Origin: Plantago ovata
Taxonomy: Eukaryota; Streptophyta; Magnoliopsida; Lamiales; Plantaginaceae
NCBI GenBank assembly: GCA_028274465.1
Contig: CM051455.1
Span: 76,961,327 to 77,025,326 of the forward strand
Direction of reading: 5' to 3'
DNA: 64,000 nucleotides
Each line of letters begins with the position of its first letter. The stretch's first letter is position 1. The notes under the pieces are model-generated. The model was not told where the DNA came from and searched no databases. It saw only the letters and a list, made by a program, of their open reading frames with translations. The translations under genes and the position numbers were made by a program. Shown here piece by piece: positions 56,209 to 64,000 of the stretch.

Positions 56209-56547
56209 CGGAAGTTGACTCGTCCTTTCATATGACTAGTTTCTGCACCTGAGGAAACAAGAAACCAAGGAGAAGAATACATAAAAGAAAAACAAAAACT
56301 TGCAAAGAAAACACAAAGAGTGCAAACAAACACAATGTAACCGAGAATTTGATGAACCGAGAACTTCAAGAGCACAAGCACGCAAGGTAACCAATATCAG
56401 ATTAGATGAATTTAATGAGAAAGATAGGGGAAAGAAATAGGGTAAGAAAGTGAATTTTTTTTTTAGAGCAAACCCCCAGAGCCTGTTCTTCTGTAGGGAA
56501 CTGAATGCTGAAAATATAAATAAGCTAAACAGAAAAAAGGAGTATAG
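56209..56547 (-). other. G2 leader
   Basis: Between PBS and gag. AT-rich with a run of T/A at 56455-56465. No other gene seen. Confidence 0.6.
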
Positions 56548-56565
56548 TCCCCGGCAACGGCGCCA
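56548..56565 (-). promoter_or_regulatory. Primer-binding site of element G2
   Basis: The minus strand reads TGGCGCCGTTGCCGGGGA, the consensus plant Gypsy form, three bases from the LTR. Confidence 0.9.
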
Positions 56566-56568
56566 ATT

Positions 56569-56903
56569 TGATGAACCTAATTTGTCAGACTAAATTAATC
56601 AAATAAATTTGTTTTTAGCCAAAGGAAATTTACAACTACAACAAAAACCGTAGTGTAGCAGTAAAATAACCTCTAGTGTCGATCTCTAAGGACTATAACT
56701 AGCTTAATCTAATTTAACTTAAACTATAAACTCAACAAACGACTTAGCATAATTTTCTTATCAATAATAATGGAAGTTAGTGATAGTATGATCATTCAAA
56801 GCATCAAGTTAATAATCATGCATGAAGTACTTGAACGTTTGCATAGAAATCTAAGATCATGAATTGTCCAATGTGTTCCGTTCAATTCAACACTACGAAG
56901 ATA
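56569..56903 (-). mobile_element. G2 5' LTR fragment
   Basis: Matches the first ~345 bases of the G LTR (TGATGAACC ... CACTACGAAGATAG) and stops abruptly at the A3 LTR. Confidence 0.88.
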
Positions 56904-58454
56904 GAGCAATTAACCATTCTAAATTAAGGAAAGTCCAGTAACTAGTACTCTTAAGGTCCATAGGAATTTAGAATTTTAAGGACATTGTAAAAGAGGAACG
57001 TTTGCTGAAGACTTAGAGTAGGTGCTAGATAGGTTGGTTTTACCGCTTATGATGTATCTTGTTTTCTGAAAAGAAATACAAATTATTGAAGCATTTTCTG
57101 ATGATGTACTTTGTTTTTACAAACAAACTATTGAAGCATTTAGAACCGCTCAGAATCTTGAAGATTTCGAACACTGAAGACTAGAAGATTTCTGAAGAAT
57201 GGTATCTACCAAGGCACATGTTGCTCAGAAAGTGGAAACTTCAGCAACAGCTTGCATAATTGAAAATCTGAATGACAGAGTAGGTTGTGCTTGCTGAAAC
57301 TGAGACTGACCACTTGCTGATGAAACATATGTGACCTGTTGCTGAAAGTACTTGTATTTGCGCTCCAATGTTACTGTTTGAATTCTATTCAAATAAGCAT
57401 TAAATGCAAAGCATGCACGCGAATGACATGAAGACTAGAAGACAAACAAGGACGCTGCTGAAAGTACAAAATCAAGATAGTGACATTTTAAGGAACAAAA
57501 GCCTTAGAATTTCAAATTCAAACGGCTCCTTATTTTCACTATAAATAGAGGTCATCCGGCAAAGAGTTGAAGTGTGTCAACAACGTGATCATACTCTCAC
57601 TTGTGCTTAAACTCACATACCCTTCAAATACTCCTACTGCCATTGATCCATTCCAAAACTTAAAGCTTGAAAAAGCTACTTGTGAAGAAGTAGAATTTAC
57701 ACGACTAAGAAATTAGTTAAGTGTTCTTTCTTTCTTTCGAACAAGAACAAGTCTTGACACCAGAAACAATCAAACTTGCTTACTGCAAAGTATTCAAAGT
57801 TTTGTTTCTTAGATTACTTGTTGTAACTGAATAAGTTATAATTAAGTTATCTCATCCCAAACCTCTCTAACTGAAAATACACCATTTCATGCGTGATATT
57901 CAGGGGGAACTTAATCGAGCATAGTTTTGCTGATTAAAAGTACCATGTTTGGTGGAGAACAAGGTTGCGTTCTCTAGATTAGGTTAGAGACGAAGCAAGT
58001 GTGATTTGGTTTCTGTTTGAATCGCTCTAGATAGGTGTTGTAAGGAACCTCAATCTTATCTTAGTGGATTCAGTCCTAGAAAGGACAAAGTGGATTAGTT
58101 GAGAGATTACGCCACTCTCAAATACCACTATAAAAGTGTTTGTGTGATTTACTTACTTTACTTGGTTTTTAGCAAATCATATCTATCTGTACACTGTCAC
58201 TCACATCACTTGCTGAAACCTTCTTTTACTGAAAAAGCACTTATTGTATCGAAGACTTCCGCTCTCTGATTTTAAGTATCAGCAAACCTAATTACGGCAA
58301 AGTAACTTGCGCTTGCTGAGAAAGTTAAGTATCAGCAAACTCATTAGTGAAAAGTAATAAGAACTTACTGAGAAAGTTTTTAAACGACGAAAGTTTGAAA
58401 AGACTATTCACCCCCCCCCCTCTAGTCTTTTCTTGTTGTCTAATGGGACCAACA
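56904..58454 (+). mobile_element. Element A3 5' LTR (truncated)
   Basis: Reverse-complement partner of the A1 LTRs, ending GGGACCAACA. TATA box TATAAATA at 57540-57547. A C10 run at 58411-58420 corresponds to the G runs of the minus-strand copies. Confidence 0.9.
57540..57547 (+). promoter_or_regulatory. TATA box of A3 LTR
   Basis: TATAAATA within CACTATAAATAGAGG. The same motif is kept in A1 (both LTRs) and A2. Confidence 0.8.
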
Positions 58455-58456
58455 AG

Positions 58457-58468
58457 TGGTATCAGAGC
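58457..58468 (+). promoter_or_regulatory. Primer-binding site of element A3
   Basis: TGGTATCAGAGC two bases after the LTR end. Confidence 0.93.
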
Positions 58469-58566
58469 TAGAGGTTCTTTAACCTTCAGCACTGAACCTA
58501 GATCCCCTTAGGTGCTTTCCGTAAATCACTCTCACTTGATCAGTTTGGTAGTGCTTTGCTGACAGG

Positions 58567-60986
58567 ATGTCTTTAGGAGATGCTCCCTTGCTGAAGCTGG
58601 AAAATTACGAAAAATGGCGAAACAACAGGATGTTACATCTTGAGGCCATTAGTGATGAAATGGTCACTGTCATTAATGATGGACCTATCAAGATCACTAA
58701 GGTTGAAAGGAGTTTAGCTCACAAGACCACTGAAGCTGGAAAGGAAACTATCTTAGGAGAACCGGTGGATACCGTTGTGCCAAAACCGAGAGAGGAATGG
58801 ACTTCTGAGGAAGCTAAGAGATTCCGTCTTGATGGCCAAGCAAGAAACATCATCATTCGATCAACTTCGGATACCATACAATGCAAACTGTGGGGTGCTA
58901 AAACTGCTAAGGAAGCTTGGAAAATGGTTCAAGATCTTTGTGCTGGATCTGACAAAACCAAGGAAAACAAACTTGAAGTACTTAAATTAAAGTTTCAAAA
59001 CTTTAAACAAGGTACGAACGAGTCACTGGAAGACTTGGACTTCAGATTCACAACTCTTGTTAGTGAAATGGCTGCCTTGGGTGTTGGAAATCTTTACTCA
59101 GATTTTGAGAAGGTGAAAACCATCATCAGAAGTCTGAATCAAGAATGGATCCACACTCAGAATTTCTATAACAATCAAGGAATGCCAGATATTACACCAA
59201 CAAAGTTGTTCTCTCATCTTGCTACTGTCAACTATGAGACAAAGCAAAGAGAAAATGTGTTTGCTGAAAAATCACAAAACATTGCTCTTGCAGCAAAGCC
59301 GTCAGCTTCTGAAAAGAAGAATGATAAAGAGCCTGCTGATGAAAACTCTTTGGTTGTCAAAAACATGAAGAAATTCATCAGTAAGGAACTTGAAAGGCGA
59401 AAAGCAAAAGAGAAGCTGAAAAAGCATCTTGGTAACAACTACCGTAAGTACAAGAATGAGACTAGCTCGCTGAACAAGCAAGCTCAGCAAGCAACTTCAT
59501 CAGAAGAACCAGCAGTTGGAAATGATCTATGCTTTTACTACAAAAAGCCTGGACACTTCAAAGCTAATTGCCCTTTGCTGAAAGGCAAATTTGCTGAAAA
59601 GAAGAAGAAGTTCAAAAGAGCTTTTATTGCTGAAGAAAAGAAGAAGCTTCAAGCAAAGATCGATGCATTGTGCATTGATACTAGCTCCGAAGACAGTGAG
59701 GATGAAAGCTCAGACACAGACGATGAAGAAGCCACTCTAGACGTGGAGATTGGCAAAGATGTTTGTGGAATAGCTATGGAAGCTTATCCAGATGTGTCAA
59801 ACTACGAGTTCTGCCTCATGGCCAGTCAGGTAAACAACCCTACCTCTGACTCAGACTCAGAAAGTGAAGATGAGATTGACCTTGACAAGATTCAAGGAGA
59901 ATCGAAAGATTTGAGAAAACTCTGAGCAGACAGCAAGAGAAACTACAGATTGCTAAAACTCTGACCAAGCAGAGTACTGAAAAGTATGTCTTGCTGAAGG
60001 AAGAGACAGAAGAAAAGGATGCTGAAATAAGGCGTCTTAAGAAGTTGATTGTTGAAGCTACAGAGAAGAATTCTCAAATGGCATTATAATTGGAAGAATA
60101 TCAGTCCTCAATTCTAAAGTTACTTGCTGAAATCCAAGAAATGAAAAAGATGAAAATAAATTTCAAATATTATGCTGATGCAAGTAATACGCTGACTGAA
60201 CTAAACTCTTATTTGAGAGATCCATCTCAGAAAGAAGGTTTAGGTGCAACGTATGGAGGTGATGACGTAGAAATCTTGAGTAAAGACAAATCACCGATTT
60301 CCTTCGTACGTGCTATTGATAGTGGTCAACCAGAACTCTATCAGTTTGGTCAATTTAAGGTTGCTGAAACATGCAATCAAGTACCTACGACCATAAAGCC
60401 CGCTGTTGCTACTCAATGTAACAAGACTTTAAAAGGAAGACAGGTTGCTGAGAAGCAAACTGTAAAGAAGAAGGATGCTGTGAAGCATTCCGCCAAACAA
60501 ATTGCACAAAAGCAATTTGTTAAGTCAAAAGGCAAGATTACTAAAAGTAATCAGAAGACCTTTGCTGACAAACCTGAATCAAGTAAGGTTGCTGACACGA
60601 AAGCTCAGCATTCTCCGAAAAGTGGACTCGGTTTCAAAACCAAGCAAAGTCAACTTTTTCACGAGTATAAGCAAAGTCAGCAAAGATACTTCAAAGAGAT
60701 GAAGAAAATCAAGCCTAAGAGTTCTGAAAAGACTCTTAATGCTAGGGCTAGAAGGAACCTTACTAGAAAAGAACTTACTGAAAAGTATGTTCATCAAAAA
60801 GGTCAACCGAGCAAGACACCACATCAGAAAGTGGACTTGATGAGCACGAATCAAAAGTCTTTTAGCTCAAAACCTCCTAGTTCCTCAGCAAGTAGAAAAC
60901 AAGTCAAAGTTGAAAAACTTAAGACTTGGGTTTGCACTGGACGTATTCTTGAACATGTTAATGGACATCCAATATTGGATAATTAA
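58567..60986 (+). pseudogene. Element A3 gag
   Basis: Starts MSLGDAPLLKLENYEKWRNN at 58567, the first ATG after the PBS. An open 452-codon stretch holds the DUF4219/UBN2-type capsid (NNRMLHLEAISDEM, NIIIRSTSDTIQCKLWGAKTAKEAW, QNFKQGTNESLEDLDFRFTTL), then the zinc knuckle, which reads CFYYKKPGHFKANC: the second Cys is Tyr, so zinc binding is probably lost. The acidic DTSSEDSEDESSD block follows. A missing A near 59903 ends the frame at 59925. The coiled-coil part continues in another frame to a TAA at 60087-60089, after which 60090-60986 is open (EEYQSSILKLLAEIQEMKK, Lys-rich tail) to HPILDN-stop. Confidence 0.9.
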
Positions 60987-62051
60987 CTTGTTTGCTCTTT
61001 GATTGTGCAGACTTCAGCCACGGAGACAAACGATGCAATCTGGCACTTTGATAGTGGTTGTGGAAAGCACATGACGGGCAACAAGAATAGCCTTATAAAC
61101 TATAGACGGTGGTCTAAAGGTCCAACAATAAGGTTTGCTGGTGGAGGCTCCGGTTCTACAAAAGGCTATGGTGACGTGAAGTTAAGATGCATAACCATTA
61201 CTGGAGTTCTTTATGTCAAAAATCTCGAGTTTAACCTTTTCAGCATGAGTCAGTTTGCTGACAAAGGATACTTCATCAAAATCAAAAGTGATGAATGTAA
61301 ACTTATAGATTTCGAGACTAAAAAGGTAATTATGTTTGCAATAAGATCAGGAGGCTTGTACACCGTAGATTGGTCTTCAGCAATGGTTGAAAAATGCCTT
61401 GTCTCAGATCACGATTGCCTTGCTGAAAAAGCATGGTTATGGCATAAACGAACAAGTCATCTAAACTTCAAGACGCTAAATAAGCTGTCTAAAAAGGCAC
61501 TTGTAGTTGGATTACCTAAGGTTACTTTTAATAAGGATGGTGTTTGCAATGCATGTCAGCAAGGAAAACAAACCAAATCTTCTTTCAAGAACAAGGCAGT
61601 ACCGTCAACTACAAAACCTTTACAACTCTTGCACATGGACTTGTTTGAATCGTCTTCAACAAGCTATGCTGGTAAGAAGTATGGTCTGGTCGTGGTGGAG
61701 GACTATTCAAGATTCACTTGGGTAGTATTCATCAAGCACAAATCTGAAACTAGGACTGAAATACCTAACTTGCTGAATAAGCTTGAAGTCATGAAAACTG
61801 ACAAGGTAAAAGTCATAAGGATAGACCATGGTACTGAGTTTGTAAACCAGTACATAACTGAGTATTGCACCTCAAAAGGCATACAACATCAGTTATCCTC
61901 AGTAAGGACACCACAGCAAAACGGTGTTGCTGAACGGAAGAATCATAGCCTGAAAGAAGCAGCAAGAACAATGCTTGCTGACACTGAAATAAGTGAGGCT
62001 TACTGGGTCGAAGCGATTAATACCGCCTGTTACACTCAAACAGATGTTTGA
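60987..62051 (+). pseudogene. Element A3 pol: protease, GAG-pre-integrase, integrase core
   Basis: In frame with gag after its TAA. Protease site HFDSGCGKHMTG (DSG at 61050-61058), RFAGGGSGSTKGYGDVK, then WLWHKRTSHLNFKTLNK and CNACQQGKQTKSSF, integrase VVVEDYSRFTWVVF (first Asp region has ED for DD), RIDHGTEFVNQ (second Asp) and TPQQNGVAERKN (Glu). A lost A in the CAAAACAG run near 62038 ends the frame at 62051. Confidence 0.9.
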
Positions 62052-63304
62052 TTACTAAGGAATACAACAAAACTCCTTATGAATTGTTTGTTGAAAGACC
62101 TCCTAATATCATTCATCTAAGAGTATTTGGTTGCAAGTGTTTCGTTCTTAATAACGGTAGAGAATACCTAAGAACATTTCAACCAAAGGCAGACGAAGCG
62201 ATATTTCTCGGCTAATCCTTGCATAGTAAAGCTTATAGAGTTTACAACAAAAAGGCACAAAAGATCGAAGAATCAGTGCATGTTGTATTCTATGAAAAGA
62301 CACAAGGAGTGCCTGCTGAAGAAGAAATATCAGAATGTATGAAAAAGTTAATCATACATGAGCAAAGAACTGAATCTAATGCTAGGCAAATCAAGTCAAT
62401 TGAACTAAATGATGATTCTGACAATGACTCTCCTCCCCCAAGTCATGACAAGATAAGTATAGTTCACGACAAGGAATTTCCAAGAAAAGACGCAGTTGCT
62501 CCGGAAGTTTCTGAAACTACGCAACCTCCAGTGCCTGCTGATGAACTACCACAATCAAGCAATGCTGAACAAGCAGTTGCTGATCAACCAATCTCAGCAG
62601 AGACACAAAATCCCAGTAGTACTGAACAAGTACATACTGAAGAGTCACATGCTGATGATCAAACATATCCAGATCCAACAAGCAGAAAACCTGTTAATAA
62701 ATGGATTAGAGATCATCCCTCTACGGATATGATTGGCGATATTAATAAACGCCAAGTGACTAGATCCAAAGCATCTACTACTCATGGACTTGCTGAAGAA
62801 GCAACTGCCGTAGAAGTAGAATCATTGTTCTCTTGCTTTGTTTCAGAAATTGAACCTAAAACCATAGAAGAAGCTTTAAAGCATTCTGAATGGATAAAGG
62901 CAATGCAAGAAGAACTGGATCAATTCGAAAGGAACAAAGTCTGGAAACTTGTACCACTTGCTGAAGGCAAGAAAGCTATTGGTACAAAGTGGGTGTTCAG
63001 AAACAAGCTGAGTGAGTCTGTTGAAGTAACAAGAAATAAAGCACGTTTAGTTGCTCAAGGTTACTGTCAGACAAAAGGATTGGACTATGATGAGTCTTAT
63101 GCACCAGTTGCAAGATTGGATGAAATTAGGCTTTTCTTGGCTTTTGCTGCTCACAATGATTTCATTGTTTACCAAATGGATGTTAAAAGTGCATTCTTGA
63201 ATGGTGAACTTGCTGAAGAAGTCTGCTTAGAACAACCCTCTGGCTTTGAACTTCCCTCAGAAATCAAGATGGTATACAAGCTTCAAAAGCTGTATACGGT
63301 CTAA
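62052..63304 (+). pseudogene. Element A3 pol: integrase C-terminus, linker, start of RT
   Basis: Homology resumes in a shifted frame (KEYNKTPYELFVERPPNIIHLRVFG) to a TAA at 62214-62216. The 361-codon open stretch 62219-63304 then covers [21 protein letters not shown], the acidic linker ([35 protein letters not shown]) and RT up to [19 protein letters not shown] missing A near 63290 breaks YGLKQAP. Confidence 0.9.
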
Positions 63305-64000
63305 AGCAAGCACCAAGAGCATGGTATGATACCTTGGCTAAGTTCTTGCTGGAGAATGGTTTCAAGAAAGGTGAAGTTGACAAAACCTTATTACCATGAA
63401 CCATGATGGTAAAATACTCTTAGTTCAAATTTATGTGGATGACATAATTTTTGGATCTAAGGACAAGCAACTTTGTGATGATTTTGTCAAACTCATGACA
63501 AACAAGTTTGAAATGAGTATGATGGGAAAATTGAATTATTTCCTAGGATTGCAAGTCAAGCAACTCAAAGATGGAATATTCATAAATCAAGCAAAGTATG
63601 CGAAAGAAATGCTCATAAAGTTTAGGATCAAAGAGGAAGAGAAACCTGAAAAGATCCCTATGAGTGTTGGTACCAAATTGGGCTATACTAAAGAAGATAA
63701 AAGTGTTGAAGAACACAAGTATAGGAAGCTCATTGGTTCCTTGTTGTATTTAACAGCAAGTAGACCTGACATTCAGTATGCTGTTTGTGTGTGTGCAAGA
63801 TTCCAATCTGATCCAAGAGAATCACACTACAAAAAGGCAATCAAGATACTGAAATATGTCAAAGGTACAGTCATGTTGGATTATGGTATCCTAAGATTCT
63901 GGACTTGAATTGGTTGGTTATTTGATGCTGATCATGGAGGATCAACTCTTGATAGAAAAAGTACCTCTTGAACTTGTCAGTTTTTGGTACTAGATTAAAA
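63305..64000 (+). pseudogene. Element A3 pol: RT end and RNase H start (cut by window)
   Basis: [19 protein letters not shown], then after a shift near 63390 the open part [23 protein letters not shown] with YVDD at 63432-63443, [19 protein letters not shown] and ASRPDIQYAVCVCARFQSDPRE. A further shift near 63885 precedes GYFDADHGGSTLDRKS (RNase H first Asp region, with Phe for the usual Ser) at the window end. Confidence 0.9.

Larger units (their letters stand above)
53765..56903 (-). mobile_element. Non-autonomous Gypsy element G2 (both ends truncated)
   Basis: Minus-strand relative of G. Its left edge starts at the point matching G position 7986 and lacks PPT and 3' LTR. The right edge has PBS 56548-56565 and the first ~335 bases of the LTR (56569-56903). 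Internal blocks 53765-54835 align with G 7986-9045; the gag is a different subfamily. No pol. Confidence 0.82.
56904..64000 (+). mobile_element. Family A Copia element A3 (5' edge truncated, runs off the window)
   Basis: Plus-strand copy: LTR 56904-58454, PBS 58457-58468, gag 58567-60986, pol from 60987 into RNase H at the window end. The LTR lacks its first ~24 bases (TGTTAGGAAAC...), and no TSD can be seen at the G2 junction. Confidence 0.92.

Noticed and set aside
1..64000. CRISPR arrays, rRNA genes, bacterial operons
   Set aside because: None seen. Repeats are LTRs, leader repeats or palindromes; coding is plant retroelement type.

Overview
The window is transposon-packed plant nuclear DNA, most likely from a flowering plant. 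Nearly all of it is LTR retrotransposon: Copia and Gypsy elements with tRNA-iMet-type (TGGTATCAGAGC) or TGGCGCC-type primer-binding sites, polypurine tracts, TG...CA LTR ends and 5-bp target-site duplications (TSDs). I see no bacterial features, no rRNA or CRISPR, and no intact host gene. One short leucine-rich-repeat-like relic near 29.9-30.2 kb is the only candidate for host coding DNA. I name families by letter: A (SIRE/Maximus-like Copia with an extra ORF after pol; copies A1, A2, A3), B and C (two related Copia elements), G (Gypsy-type, pol-less; copies G, G2 and a solo LTR) and H (Tat-like Gypsy gag-protease element).

Left third (1-29.9 kb): a multi-level nest. A2 (minus) was hit in its reverse transcriptase (RT) gene by C (plus). 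The 3' LTR of C was hit by G (minus, TSD ATAAT), and the gag of G was hit by B (plus, TSD TAAAT). A B-type LTR in minus orientation (284-2177) interrupts the pol of C, and an A-type LTR end (1-283) abuts that. B is structurally complete (two ~1.96 kb LTRs, PBS, PPT) but its gag-pol carries several frameshifts and stops.

Middle (29.9-48.2 kb): an LRR-like relic, a 1.3 kb fold-back region full of GGAGC/GCTCC palindromes (30.5-31.9 kb), then A1 (32155-47965, minus), a full-length ~15.8 kb element with near-identical LTRs. A1 has gag, protease, integrase, RT, RNase H and a ~4.7 kb extra ORF between RNase H and the 3' LTR, where SIRE-type elements carry their env-like ORF. That ORF holds three in-frame intron-like cassettes and five 48-bp repeats. 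A solo G-type LTR sits inside the gag zinc knuckle of A1 (TSD CCAGG), and an inverted 188-bp pol fragment sits just upstream of the extra ORF.

Right third (48.2-64 kb): H (plus, gag-protease only), joined without a 3' LTR to G2 (minus, pol-less, with an uninterrupted 284-codon gag-like ORF). G2 joins a 5'-truncated A3 (plus), whose gag and pol run off the window end.

All recognisable pol genes are broken by stops or frameshifts, so I annotate them as pseudogenes. The most unusual signals are the intron-like cassettes, the very high density of the hexamer TGCTGA throughout family A in coding (more than one frame) and LTR sequence, the gag stop conserved in all three A copies, the fold-back palindrome array, and the GGCGRTTCGCC palindrome clusters in family G.
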